Assembly: GCA_029961685.1 (NCBI GenBank)
Contig: JARWKL010000011.1
Location: forward strand, 4,404,501 to 4,468,500
Source: Aristolochia californica
Lineage: Eukaryota > Streptophyta > Magnoliopsida > Piperales > Aristolochiaceae
Direction: 5' to 3'
DNA length: 64,000 nt
Shown here: positions 22,889 to 37,800 of the stretch, in pieces
How the letters are laid out: each line of letters begins with the position of its first letter
Numbering within the stretch: the stretch's first letter is position 1
The notes under the pieces: model-generated
Database searches by the model: none
Told to the model about the DNA's origin: nothing
Seen by the model: only the letters and a program-made list of their open reading frames with translations
Made by a program: the position numbers and the translations under genes

Positions 22889-25800
22889 TTATATTCGTCG
22901 GTTCTTGCTGATATATACTTCACTAATATATTGTAGTAAACCTAGTGATAAAAAAGCCCTGAATAAAACTTGATAGGAAACCTGTTATTTGGGTTTAGTG
23001 GTTGTTAAATTGGGTCCAAGGCCTTATCCGAAAATGACTAGCCAACTTAGGAAACCTCCTTACCAACTAATAAACTCAAGATTTTTGTACTCAATAATAT
23101 ATGTGGGACTATTCCTTAACACTCCCCCTCTGTGTAGACCTTCTTTTGTGGCTCTACAAGTGGATAATTTAGGAGTAGGCAGTTTAGGTGTAAGCCCTAT
23201 TTTTTTGTGGCTCTACAAGTGGATAGTTTTAGGTGTAGGGCATCTTTTGTGGCTCTACAAGTAGATAGTTTAGGTGCAGGCCCACATATGAGTATCCGCT
23301 CTGATACCATGTTAAATTGGGTCCAAGGCCCTATTCGAAAACGACTTGCCAACTTAGGAAACCTCTTTACCAACTAATAAACTCAAGATTTTTGTACTCA
23401 CTAATCTATGTGGGACTATTCCTTAACAGTGGTAAACAAGCATATATTAGTTTGGTGAAAAAATAAGTGCTTCTTTGTGTTGGGTGGACTCAATAAGATG
23501 AAGAGGAAAAAGACAGAAAGAGGCACAGAGTTGTTCTTGCATTAAACCATTGAAGTTGAAACAAATCCAGGAGAACTAAAAAATTAGAAGGGCTTCGCTA
23601 AATAGATTCCTGCATGTCATGATTTTTTTAGCATAGTGTATGTATAACTAATATCAGCTTTGATAATGTTAAGTTACTTGTGACTTATGGCTTCATCATT
23701 TGAGAGAAGGAAGAGAGCCAGAGAGAACAAGGCTAGTGCAAAGCAGAATAAGGGAGGAGGAAGGCTCAGAAGTTGGAGATGAGAAAAGAGAAGAATGAAA
23801 AGACGAAAAAGGAAGAAGAGAGAGTTAGTGGCTGAATGAGGGAGACAAATCTGCCTAGTTTTGGCCCCATAATACAAGTTAATCATATAGGAAGCCTCGG
23901 AGTGTTGCTCAACATTTGGCTTTTCCACTTCTTTGTTCTTCCCTTGAGGAGGGATGACATAACAAGAAATCCAAATGGACAGGATCTATGGCAAGTAAAA
24001 GATCCAATAGGCTAATACAAATAATTAAAATGCAGAGAGGAGCTCTGAAAACCCATCCAGAGCTTAGAACTGAATACAAAAGAAAAGGAAGATGGGGGAG
24101 GTGGGTTGAAACAAACAAAGAATAAAAAATTTGATATCAACAAAACTATGTAAGATGATTTCTAACAAAAAATAGTAAAAAAAGGATGAAAAATTGAAAA
24201 ACATATGGGTGTAAATTTTTTCCCACTAATAACTAGTCAATCATGAAGGCAATCACACAACAAAAAATTCTTTGGGAAATTAAAAAAAAATCAGTAAATT
24301 CTAAATAAATCTTGAAAAAATTACGGGAAATTTTTCAAAATTTTTAGATATGCAAAAAATTCTTGTAGAGTCCAAGAAAATTCCATAAGATTTTTGAAAA
24401 TTTCCAACCTTTTTAAAAAATCATATAAATTTCAAAATTTCTTGAAAATTCCATAAAGTTGTAGGAGTTCCCTCCCTTGTTTTCTCAATCAGTTCTTTCC
24501 CTCATTCCGACATGCTTCAACAGACCAATCCATCTTTTACTGGATCCAAATAGGGTATCTCTTGGCTTTTTGGTTCTTCGTTACCCACATCAATAAGGTT
24601 ATTTTATAAGAGTTTTGGTGGGGAGGAGTATGAAGACTCTCGAGTAGTAATTCCATCACAACAAAAGCAAATGAGTAAAAGAGGACTTCTTTCTATCTAT
24701 TGAGATCAAAATCGTATTTTTTTTGTTTTGGAACTCTCAGTTTTTTGTTCTAAATTAAGAGCCACTTCTATTTTCTTGTTTGAACCTTGTTCATACTTGC
24801 TCTTGTTTGAATTATATTTTTATAAATAGTATTCCCATTGTTTTTGGATTTGATTAAAGCCTTTATTTTGAATTTTTTTGGTTGCTTTTCTTTCTTTGGA
24901 GAAATAGCCTTTATGGAATTTTGAAGGACTTTGAGAAGTTTTCTGGAATTTGATGAGTTTTTTTGATGGAGTTATGAGGACTCTAAGCAGAAATTTCATC
25001 TCAACACAAGCATATGATTGAAAGACAACTCTTCTTTTCATTTGGTGAGATCAAACTTTTGTTTTTTTTTTTTTAAATAGTGCTGGATTATATTAAAGTC
25101 TCAAAAGAGCAAAATTACTAGGGGGGAACCGTCCCAAACAATGAGAGATTGTTGAGATGTTCCAAATTTAGCAAGCCTATCGGCCAATGAATTGACTGAC
25201 CTGGGAATGTGGCTCAATGTACAAGAAAGGATATACAATGTCTACTATGGAAGAAATGGTGAGGCAATGTCGCCATGGGGGGGAGGCGGTGTTGGAGCAC
25301 CAACTAATGACAACTTTAGAATCCCCTTCAACCATCAACTTTTGTGAAGACGGTCCTTGAAAATTTCTAACCCATGGAGAAGGGCAGTCATATCTGTGGT
25401 GTTGGAGTCGGCAATACCAACCGGCCTTGCATAAGAAAGAATAGTCTCACCTTTGTGGTTTCTGAAGATACCACCCATACCGGTTGGTTCTCAGCACCAC
25501 AAAGCACTTCCATCAAAATTTAACTTCATGCAGTCACTAGGGGGAGGCTCCCATTCGGTCATGGCCGACACCTTTTGAGGACCCGCCATATGGGCCGGAA
25601 GATTCCAATTCTAGCGAAGGGATATTCCCGCTTGAGGCGCAAATTCCTTCCTAGTATGCAATTAGTTGGAGATCATTCCTACTGCGCAGGAGATAGTGCT
25701 TTATAGGCTTCTGAATTTGAGGTTAAACCTCCTATTGTTCCACTCCAACCAAAGACACTACGGAATATGGGCAAGACATGCAGAGAGAAGCAGTTTGCCA

Positions 25801-28800
25801 ATTCTTGGCACACGCGACCCCAATACCATCTGGAAGGTGCAGAAAAGGTCTTGATGAAGGCCCACTTGAATACCAATTTTTTGGAAAATCGCCATCCATA
25901 CTTGCCATGAGTACCCGCCGTGAAGGAGAATATGCTGAACAAACTCCTCACAAACACCACAAAGAGGGCAAGTGTTATCAGGGACGGATAAGCCCCTCTT
26001 TTGAAGGTTGTCTACTGTGAGGATTTGTTCTCTGATGGCTGTCCATATGAAATTTTTTATCTTGCTGGGCTCTGAGAGCTTCCATGCAAGATTTTCCTTG
26101 TGCTCAGGAATGTTGGGGTCATCTTCTTTGATATGGGAATAAGTTGAGGCCACCGAGAAGATACCGTTAATGCTAGGCTTCCAGATCAATTTATCATGCA
26201 CCCGATGCCGAATGACAGTGTTGCTGAGGCTGGAAAGAAGCGAGCAGAGGACATTGGCTTCATCATCATTCAGACCACAACGAAAGAGGAGGCTACAAGA
26301 CTGATTACACCATGAATCGGCCACCGAGTAAGATGGATCCATAGCAATCTTCGCTAGCTCCAGGTAATCCTCCGACAATGGCTGGTGACCGCACCACTTG
26401 TCGGTCCAGAAGCGAAGGGTCCTCCTGTTACTAAGATAGAAGGAGGTTGCAGCCTTGAATGTGGGAAACAATTTGTAAACACATTTCCAAATTGGGGATA
26501 AACGGCTAGGGGCACCCCCCTCTCTCCACCAGTGGCTTGGGAGCTGAAGGTAGAATCTCACCATGTTCCTCCACAAACTGTTGTGCTTGGAATTGAGGTT
26601 CCAAATCCACTTAAGAAGGAGAGCACTATTCATATCCTTCGTAGACCGGATGCCCAAGCCACCTTTGATTTGGGGCTGTCATATTTCTTTCCAATTGACC
26701 AAATGGTATATGAAAGTGTCTTCAATACTCTCTAGAGAAAGCACTGGCGAATAGCATCAATCTTTGAGCACATCGAGGCTGGGCAATGAGTGAAGGATAG
26801 GAGGTTATTGGGCAGACCCGCCAAACATGATTTTAGTAGGGTAAGTCATTCTGCTGTGGATAGAAGCTTGCCCTGCCATGTGGCAAGTCTCTTCTTGAAC
26901 TTCTCAATGAGGGGGGGGGCGGGGGGGGGGGGGGGGGGGGGGGGGATCAAAGAGCTGCCGTGGGGCGTGTGTCAAACAAAGGTAGGCCCAAATATGTAGC
27001 AAGTGTGCTCTCTAGTGCACAACCCAATAATTCCGCCATATCTCGAATCACTGAGTCATCCATATAGTATCCCAGAAGAGTGGTTTTCTTCCGATTGATG
27101 CTCTAACCCGAAGCCAACTCAAATAAGCCTAGAACTGCTCTCAACTTCCTGATCTGGTCCATGGTGCTCACACCAAAACAAATGGTGTCGTCCGCAAACT
27201 AAAGAATTGGAGTATCAAAGTCCTCTGTGTCAGCTATGGGGAGAAGGATCCAATTCCTTTGGCTGAGTAAATTAGAGAGGAGTGGTACTCGACAACCACA
27301 TTGAAGTGCAGAGGGGACATGGGGTCTCCTTGACGGATACCACGAGTTCCCTTAAAGTAGCTGCAAACAGTCCCATTAAGAAGTACCAAGTAGTTGGCTG
27401 AGGAGATGCAACTTTGAATCTAGAATCTCCACTTGTCTCCGAACCCCCTTTTTCTCATAAAAATATCCAGAAGCTTCCAATTTACTTTGTCAAAAGCCTT
27501 CTCCAAGTTGAGCTTGAGGATAAATATGGGTTGCTTCAAAGTCTGGAAGTGATGAAGGAGCTCATGGCAAGCCATTGCCGAGTCCAGAATATTCCTCCCT
27601 TTGATGAAGGCACTCTGTCCCTGATGAATGACAACCGGAAGAATCGCCCAGAGACGGTTGGCAAAGAGACGAGTAATTGCCTTATAAGGTGCTGGTGGTG
27701 AGGCTAATAGGCCGGAAATCCGAAGGAAGCTCTGCCCCATCTTTCTTGTGTATGAGGTCAATGAAGGAAGCCCCAATACTCTTGAACACAATGCCGTGGT
27801 GGTAGAATGAGTGGGCCATGTGGGTGATGGCCAATGAAGAGCCAACAATGTTGGTAAAATTCTCCATTGAAACCATCCGGCCCCGAAGCTTTGTCTAGAG
27901 GAAGGCCCATAGCAGCTTTTTCAATTTCTCTTCTTGAGAAGGGAAGCTCAATAAGATTTGAAGCCGCTGTGGGAATAGCCAAGATGTTGACACTCTGGAA
28001 GAAAGGCTGAAGTGGTTGGCATTCGGTATAGAGACTTGCAAAAAAACTCACCAAGGCATTAGAAGTAAGGGATCGGTTTGAGGTAACTTCTCCATTGATG
28101 CTAAGCGAGGTTATCTTGTTGGCTCTTCTCTTGGCTGTGGTGATGACATGAAAAAATTTAGTGTTAGCATCCCTCTCCGAGAGCCATCTAAATGGAGCTT
28201 GTTGTTTCCAGTACACGAGTTCGTAGTGAACGAACAATTGCAATTGCTCCTAAAGGGCATAGCGCTAAGCCATTTCAGCATTGGCCAGGCTTCTAGACTC
28301 CTCTTTCGAGTCAAGAGCATCCACCTGAGCAAGGGTGTCAGCCTTGTTAGCCGAACAGGAGGACTGGCGCTCTAATGCCCAAGCGTACAAAAGGGGCTTT
28401 AGCAGCTTGAGCTTCATCGGGAGGCCCACCCACTTGGGCCAACCGCAACAATTTTTTTCCAGAAGAATTGGACGGAAGTATCAAAGGTGAGGTCTTTGTT
28501 CCATGCATTGTTGAACCTGAAGGGAGGAGGGTCCTATTTGTTTTTTTTTTTTTTTTAAATGACAATTTTTTTTTTTTTTAAATGACCCTAGTTGTTTTTT
28601 TTTGGAAATTCACTATTTTTTGGTTTTAAATTTAGAACTGCTTCAATTTCTTGTTTTAGACCTTGTTCTTACTTTCTCTTGTTTGACTTTTTTTTTTTTT
28701 TTTTTTTTGAAAATGTGATGATTTTATTGCAAACAAAATGAGAACAAAATTATATCAAGGGAGACCTCCCCTTGCAACAAGAGATTGCAAAGAGGAACTT

Positions 28801-31800
28801 AATTTTGCACAAGAGTTAGTAATAGAATTTGCTTATCTAGGAACATGAGACCAAGTACAAGAAATAGAAGATACAAGATCCAAAATGTCCAAAAAAATGC
28901 CAGTGGCACCAGGGAGTGTGACGAAGACGACACCTACCAGTTACCACCTTGGAGTTACCTTCCACGATGAGGGGGCTACTAAAATGATCGTGGTAGGTGC
29001 AAAGGCAATGAAGAAGGGCAGAGAGCTAGACAGTAGTGGAGTCAGCAATACCCAGAGGCCCAAAATAGGAGATAAGGGGAGAACCCTCTAAGTCATGGAA
29101 CACACCTCCGAATCCTATGGCTCCAAAGTGGCCAATGGCACTACCATCAAAGTTGAGCTTGAGGTAACCAGGCGGAGGAGGCACCCAACAAGCTACTGGG
29201 GTGAGGGGGGGATTTGACTGCTTGAAGAATGTCCCCCTTTGCACCAACTGGCATGTGGTTTCTTGGATGTTCGTTCCTGCCTCCAACCCGCCAAGTGAAC
29301 GAGCAATGAAGAAGGAGATGACTCATAGTTTCCTCCTTCAAGCCACAAAAAGGGTAGAGCGGGTTAGGAGATGAATTGCCACGCTATAGAAGGTTATTTG
29401 CAGTAAGAATTCTGTTAAGGCAAGCTCTTTAGAGGAAGAACTTCACTTTGTGGGGAGCCATGGGACACCAAGCGGTTGCGACTATGTGGGTGTCGGAGGT
29501 CTGATTCCACCCCATGAGATATCGGTATGCCGAGGAGACTAAGAAACACACTGTCAACGAGGAGCCAAATCATCTTGTCTTTCATATGACTCCAAACCTT
29601 AGTGGAGCTTAGGCCATCAGCCAGATTACGAAGAGTGAGAGCTTCCTTGTCCATGAGTCCACGTCTCAGATGAAGATTCCATGAGCCATTCATCCAAGCA
29701 TCAACCACAGATAAGTCTCAGCGAGTAGTGAGCTGACAAAGGGGTTGGAAGGAGTTGATGAGGGGGCCATCCCCACTCCACCAATCCGTTCAAAAATTCT
29801 GGCTAGACTCGTCCCCAACAAATAAACAAATAGCGCAGCAGAAAACCCTTCCCAGCCCTTCTACTGGGGGAGGGGGGTGGAGGCAAGAATGGACATCGAA
29901 GAAACCACACACTAGTTGGTGCAGAGGGGGGCATTCTTCAAGCGGTCAAATTCCTTTCTAGTGTGCAGCCAAGTACAGATGAGGTCGGTGGCATAACAAA
30001 TGACTTCGTCTGCTGTGCTGGATATACAGTTGAATCTCCAAGAATTCTTTTCTTTACAAAGGCACCATGGGATGTGGGCCACACAAGCAGAGAGGAGAAA
30101 CTTACCCAGTTTGGGGAGGCGGGGCTCAAAGGGGAAATGACTCATCTCGCTAAGGTCACGAGGGAGGCAAATCTGGATGCCCAATTTGCTAAGAAGAGAA
30201 GTCTAGACCCACCAAGTGAACGAGCAGTGAAGAAGGAGATGACTTATAGTTTCCTCCTTCAAGCCAAAAAAAGGGTAAAGCGGGTTAGGAGATGAATTGC
30301 CATGCCATAGGAGGTTATCTGTAGTAAGAATTCTGTTTTTTTTTTTTTTTTTTTTTGAAATGATGCTGAATTTTATTATGAGAGCTCAAACGAGCTGATT
30401 ACACGAGGGGAAGCCTTCCCAAACAATGAGAGATTGCTGGGAGGTTTCGAATTTTGCCAATTTATCAGCCAAAGAATTAGCTGATCTAGGAACGAGGTTC
30501 CAATTACAATAAATGGATGACATAATGTCAGCAATACAATCAATGATTGGCCAGTGGCACCAAAGAGGGGAGCTTTCTTTTGAACACCAGCTGATGACAG
30601 TCTTTGAATCGCCTTCAATAATCAGCTTGCCATGGAGCCGCTCTTTAAAGATTTGCTGGCCGAACAGAAGAGCACTCACTTCAGCAGTATTTGAATCAAC
30701 GATACCCACTGGCCCTACATAGGATAAAATAGGGTCTCCACTTCTATCTCTGAAAACACCACCAGCTCTGCCGGCCCAGGACAACCTAAAGCACTGGCAT
30801 CAAAATTGAGTTTGATGCAGTCGTAAGGGGGAGGATCCCAGGTGGCCATAACTGGATTCCTACGAGGGCCCGCTATGTGCGCTATCAAACCCCAATTTTC
30901 TCGAAGGGAGACGCCCGATAGAGAAGCAAACTCCTTCCTCGAATGTAGCCAGCTCGAGATAAGGCCCACTGCTTGAGAAGCTATATTATCCGGGTTGCTA
31001 GCCTTGGAATTGAATCTCTGGTTGTTTTGCTCTAGCCATTTACACCATGGGACATGTGCAAGGCATGCTAAGAGAATTATCTTGCCCAGCTTAGGAAGGC
31101 GCATCCCCATAACCATCTCAAAGGTGCCAAAAAGGCCCTGATGTAGCCCCAATTGGAGACCAATCTTCTGAAATATCTTCATCCAGACTTGCCATGAAAA
31201 GTCGCAATGTAAGAGAACATGCTGGATTGTCTCATCACACACACCATAAAGGGGACAAGTGCGATTGGGGGCGGTGTAACCTCTTTTATGGAGGTTGTCA
31301 AAGGTGAGGATTTGTTCCCTGATGGCCGTCCACACGAAGAATTTGATTTTATTAGGCGCTGAGAGCTTCCATGCTAGGTTTGCCTTGTGCTCATGCATGC
31401 TGTAATCTTGTTTTCTAATGTGAGAGTAGGCGGATGCAACTGTAAATCGGCCATTAATGCTGGGCTTCTATATCAATTTATCAACTGCACACTCACGAAT
31501 ACTAGTGCTGCTGAGCTTGGAGAGGAGAGAGCAAAAAGCAGTAGTTTCCTCGTCATTTAATCCCCGGGCGAAATGTAAGACTCCATGAGTGATCTCTCCA
31601 AGAGTCAGCCACTGAGCAAGAGAGATCCCTCGCCACCCTAGAGAGCCCTGGGAAATCCTTAGAGAGGGGGCGGGGGCCACACCATTCATCCAACCAAAAG
31701 AGGAGGGTCCTTCCATTTCCTGTGTGAAAGAAAGTTGCATCTCTAAATATTGGGAGGAGCTTTTGAATTGATTTCCATATCGGGGATAGGAGCCGAGTAG

Positions 31801-34800
31801 CGCCATCCTCCCTCCACCAGGCACCCAAAGGTTGAAGATAGAACCTGACCAGATCACCCCATAGGCTGTTATGCAAGCGCTCTAGAGGAAGAACTTCACT
31901 TTGTGGGGAGCCATGGGACACCAAGCGGTTGCGGCCATGTGGGTGTCGGAGGGTTGAGACTCTTTTGTGAGACCTTTTCTTGTGAGACTCCTGTAAGACG
32001 CCACCATATTAATTCTAGGTCTATGAGAGTTCTTACTGTGAGAGTCATGTAAGACCCTTCCATACTTGTTCTTCAACAGATTGAGACAGAGAGAGTTCTA
32101 GAGAGGACTGCTCTAATACCAATTTGATAGAGACCCCTCGGGGAAGTCCTATTTATTTATTTATTTTTAAATTGCATGGAGGGATTGAAAGAGGATTCTG
32201 CCCGGGTCTGGCTGGGTTTGGAGTAATTATTGATGATGATAATAACTGTCTTCTCTACACCTTTGCGGGCCCTCTGGGTATCTTTGACTCTACCACCGCT
32301 GAACTCACCGAATTGCTACAAGGGCTTATAGGCATTGGGATATTTATTTTGAAATTTGTAACATAACTTCTCATCTAAATTGTACATGGACCCACACCCC
32401 CAGATCTACCAATCATTTGGCAGACTTTCACACTAAACAGGAATCTTCCCTCCAACACCTTGTTGTGGATGATGGCTCACCTCGCTAGGTTGTTTTCTCT
32501 CTTGTTTTATTGAATATTCACACACCTTCCTTCAAATAAAAAAAGGAGGGATTGAAAGTGAGGTTAAGAGGGTTAGAATAAGAGAGAAGGGAAGAAGAGA
32601 AAAATAAAGTAGAGGAAGAGAGGGGGATAGAGAGAGCTAGAAGGAAAAGATAGAAGAAGAGAGAAGAAAAGAGAGGAGTTAGGGCACGAATTTGAGAGAG
32701 AGAGAGAGAGGGAGAGTAAAGTAAAATAAATTCTTTGGTTTTGGATGATTTGTTCACACAGCTTCCTCTATTTATAGTTTTTCCTTTCCGTTCACTAGGA
32801 AACTCCTACTTCGATTAGGATTTCCAATTACATCAATCAAGGAAAAGATTACATAAATCAAGGAGAAGATCGCATAATTTAAGGAAATTGCTAAATCAAA
32901 TGAAAATTCTATCTCTAGAGAATTTAATAAGAATAGGAAGGTAATATTGCTTTGACTTGTTTTAACCAGCCTCTTGGAATTCCAGAAGTACCCTTGAGTT
33001 GACTCCAACATGAAAATTTGGTGCAAACTCCATTTTTGCCCCTGGGTGAGGTCCCCTTGCTTTTTTTGCTTTTGACGCCACCTTCACTGCTCATTCTTGT
33101 TTGTGCCTCCATTTGCTAACTTGTGCTTCTTTGCTTCTTCTTTTCTTCTCATTTAGATTCTTTTGAGGGTTAATTGAGTATTCTATCATTAAATTTGATC
33201 GAGTGCCCTTGGGGAAGCCCTATTTTTTTCCTTAAAATTGCAAGGAGGGATTGAAAGAGAGGTCAAGAGGGTTGAAAGGAAAAGAGAGTAGTAGAGGAGG
33301 AAAGGGTGATAGAGAGAGAGTTAGAAGAAAAAGAGGGGAGAGATGCTAGGGTACAAATATGAGAGAGAGAGAGAGAGAGAGAGGGAGAGTAAACCAAAAT
33401 AAATTCTTTGGCTTTGGATAATTTGTTTATCCTAGCCTCCTATATTTATAGTTTTTCCTTTACATCTTCTAGGAAACCCCTACTTTAATTAGGATTTCCA
33501 ATTACATCAATTAAGGAAAAGATTACATAAATCAAAGAGAATATTGCATAATTCAAGGAAATTGCTAAATCAAATAAAAATACTCTCTAGAGAATTTAAT
33601 AAGAATAGGAAGGTAAAGATTGCTTTGACTAGCTTTGACCAGTCTCTTAGAATTTCAGTAGTACCCTTGTGTTGGCTCCACATGAAAAATTGGTGCAAAT
33701 TCAATTTCCCCCTAAGGTCACGCTCCCTTGCTTTTTTGCTTTTGGCCATCTTCACTTGCTAATTCTTGTTGGTGCTTCCTCCACTTGCTATCTTGTGCTT
33801 CTTTACTTTTTTTTCTTCTTCTCATTTAGGTTCTTTTGAGTGTTTATTGAGTATTCTCTCAGGATGTTGAAGGGCAACTCCAGTATAAGCCAAATAATTC
33901 ATCATTCATCCAAGTTTCTTCAGTTTAATTAATATTGCCACTCTTTTCCCTATTTGAAACCACGATTGTTTCATAAAATTTTTCAAGAAGTTAAATTATT
34001 TGAGCTCCTGAATATTTGGCCTCTCTTGCTAGGTGCTGGCTGGTTTTATCTCTTTTTTATCATTTGATTTGTTTAATTAATAATTGATTTATTGTTTTGC
34101 AGTTCAAAATTCAGTGTCTGACCCCAAAATCAAGGTTTGGATTGCAGTTTCTGCAATGAATAGAAGTGATATTAATTTTTCTTTGAAAAAATAGCTTTTC
34201 CTTTTGCTTAAATTGTCGCATTTGTTACAGGGATGAAAAGCAATTGAAAGAAACAACTCTGGTTGTGGAAGATTCGAGCACAGGTTATGATGATATTGAC
34301 AATAAATCAGATGGATCTGATATGTTTTCTAGGAGCATTGAATCTTCATCAAGTAATCAATTTGGCAGCAATTATTATCCTGGCGACTTTGGAAGTCAGG
34401 TGAGCTATTTCACTTAAACAATTTACCTTCAAATTCAATTGTGTAATCTAGTCTATGGAGTTCCTAATCTCTGTGGCATGACACTCATTCCCACGTGTAC
34501 ATAACATGCCACTCTGAGCTGTCATAAAAGAATACTTATAGCTTTTTGGGGATTTTCAGGAAAAAATTAGATCTAATTGCTGGTGGACATGTTGAATTTC
34601 TAGAGACCAAAATAACTTTAACATTTAATATTATATACAGTGAAACATATTTCTACATTCATCTTCAATGGAGATCCCAACTGCAATTTGTTGTAGATCT
34701 GAGTTTTTAAGTGTAATGCATTTTGCATTAGCTTCTGTATTTCAAGTTTAGGGAGTCCAACTAAATCAGTAAAGACTATTTTGTGAATAAATCCTGCTAG

Positions 34801-37800
34801 AAATTACGTGGATACTCAACTCTGTTGTATTTCTTGTATGAGCTAATTATGTAAAAGACCCTAGCATGCAAAATAATTATTGAAAGTACACAAATCTGTC
34901 ACCCGTTGATATATAGCAAAGGCATTGCAAAGGAAGGGGCATATGGACAAAGATCTAAAGCCAAAAAATGAAATTTATATATGTTGAGAAGAGATCAAGG
35001 AATACATAATTGCATGAAGAAATGGTCAAGGTAAAAATTGACCCCTGCCTATTTCTATTGTGTTACTTAAGTCACAAAATATGGATAAACTAGAATGCCC
35101 TTCTTTTTCTTTTTATACGATGATTGCTTTTATTAAGCTAAAGAATTTAATTGAATAATAAGATACGAATAACTCAAACTACAATGGAAGGGAGAACCTG
35201 GATACAAGGGATAGGTGAGAGATGCCCTCTCTAGAGGATACATCAGCAGTGGAATTTGCAGCCCTTAATATATGCTGCCTGCAACCATATGATGTCTACA
35301 AATGTCCACGATCTTTTCACGAATGTATCTAAATTGCCAGTGAGGCTTGAGCTTGTCCTTCAATAAATGGGCAGAGAAGTTCTTCAAGTGCAACTTGGCC
35401 AAGCCTTACTGAATCCTTCCAACCAATAGAGCTCGAGAAAGCTATTGAATTTGTAGGAGAAAAGTGGCGGAGAAGATATGGGTTTAGAGACCTGTTTCCC
35501 CTATTTATAATGTAAGCAATATTTGAAATCACACTTATGTTCTTACAAGCCATAAACCCTAGGATTCTACTTTGTACAAGACTTTCCTACGAAATAAACA
35601 AAACTACATAAAATTGAAAATATAACATCTAACACTTCCCCTTAAACTGGAGCAGTCATCTTAATTTTATCATGTCCTCTGATAGGTTAGACTCGTTCCC
35701 TATCCGTTTTACGGGTAAAAATTACAGTGCCTGGGAATTTCAGTTTTGTTTATTTGTTATGGGAAAGGAGTTATGGGGTCATATAGATGGGACTGATCCC
35801 GCACCTCGAGAGGCCGAGGCTTTGTCCAAGTGGACAGTCAAGGACGTTAGGGTCATGACCTGGATCCTTGGCTCCGTTGAGCCTCACTTTGTTCTCAATC
35901 TGTCGCTTTATAGAAATGTGGCTGACATGTGGAGTTACCTCGCCCAGGTTTACCATCAAGACAACACGGCTCGGCGTTTTCAATTGGAGTATAAGATGGC
36001 TAATTTCACAAAAGGAAGTCTATCCATCGAGGCATAATTTTCTAGTTTTCAAAACCTTTAGGCTGACTATGCCGACATTGTTTATTCTACTGTTCCCGTT
36101 ACAGCTCTCTATGCTATTCAAGAAGTGCATGAAACCAGCATGAGAGATCAATTCTTGATGAAACTCTATTCCAATTTTGAAATTGCACGGTCTAATCTGA
36201 TGAATCGTCATCCTGTACCATATCTAGCTGCTTGTTTTAGTGAACTTCTCCGTGAGGAGCAGCGTATAGCAACTCAGGCTGGCATCGAACATCGGGCTAA
36301 TGTTAGTGCCCCTGTTACTGTGGCTTATGCAACCCAGGGGAGGAATTAGGGACAAGACATAAGTGTTGTTCAGTGCTATAGTTGTAAAGCTTTTGGTCAT
36401 TGCTCGGGATTGCCCTAAGAAACTAGGTCATATCATCTCTACTTGCCCCATTCGACCTGAAAGGAAGCCGGATACTGCTTATCATGCCTATGCTGGTGCC
36501 TCTAGTTCTACTGCATTGCCTGCTGCCTCGCCGGTTGTTCCTGCTGCACCTACAACTTCCACCAACCCGAACATACTCACTCCTGAGATGGTACAACAGA
36601 TGATCATTTCTGCTTTCTCTACTTTTGGGCTCTCAGGTAATCATAAAGTTTCTTCTAAGCCATGGTATTTTGACTCCGGAGCTTCTAATCATTGTTTCTC
36701 TTTCCAATGTCAGAAATTATGATGGAAATCAGAAAATTAACACCGTTGATGGCAGTTCTCTGCCTATCAGTGCTATTGGTGGTCTTTCCTCTTGTTTAAC
36801 TGATGTTTTTGTCTCTTGACCTCTCCACAAAATCTTATTTCTGTTGGTCAATTGGTCGATAATAATTGTAATGTCCATTTCTCTGGATCTGGTTGTGTTG
36901 TGCAAGATCAAGTGTCCGGGATGATGATCGCGATGGGGCCTAAAGTGGAACGACTCTTTCCTCTTTATGTTTTTCCTCCCACCATTAGTCCTAGTTTTCC
37001 TTTCCTTTCCTTTGCATGTAATGTTGTTGGTTTTAGACCTAAGATGTGGCATAAACGTATAGGCCACCCAAACTCTGATGTACTTCGAAAGTTATTTAAT
37101 TCAGGTGTATTAGGACATACAACATGTTCTTCTCTTGATCTTTCTTTTGACTGTCCATCATGCAAACTTGGCAAAAGTAAAGTTCTACCTTTTCCTCATT
37201 ATGCATCTCATGCCTTACAATGTTTCGATATTATTTATACTGATGTTTGGGGGATTGCACCTGTTGTTTCTCATGCGCATTACAAGTACTTTGTCACCTT
37301 TATTGATGACTGTAGTCAGTTTACTTGGGTTTACTTTCTACGGGTTAAGTCCAAAGTTTTTTTAGTATTTAAGCGTTTTCTTGCGCTTCTAGAGACTCAA
37401 TTCTCTGCCAGCATCAAGGTCTTGCGCCTTGATTCTGGCGGCGAATACATGTCTAATGAGTTTCAGGACTTTCTTCAAAGCAAAGGGATCGTCTCTCAAC
37501 GCTCTTGTCCTTCGACACCGCAACAAAATGGTGTTGTTGAGAGGAAAAATTGTCACCTTCTTGATGTGGTCAGAACCCTTTCACTTGAATCATCTGTTCC
37601 TACTCGTTTTTGGTGTGAAACGCTTTCTACTTTGGTTCATTTGATCAATCGTTTACCTTCTCCAACACTACATCATGCTTCTCCCTTCTTTAAGTTGTTT
37701 GGCCATTCTCCTTCCTATTTTGATCTTCAAACATTTGGTTGTGTTTGTTTTGTGCATCTCCCTGCTCATGAACGACATAAACTTACAACCCAATCAGTTA

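Noticed and set aside
25758..26657. 299-aa minus-strand ORF as a host gene
   Set aside because: It carries the zf-RVT zinc motif and lies between LINE reverse transcriptase and RNase H remnants; it is LINE ORF2 sequence.
30715..31398. 227-aa minus-strand ORF as a host gene
   Set aside because: Same zf-RVT/RNase H linker of a LINE, with a poly(T) tail start and truncation.
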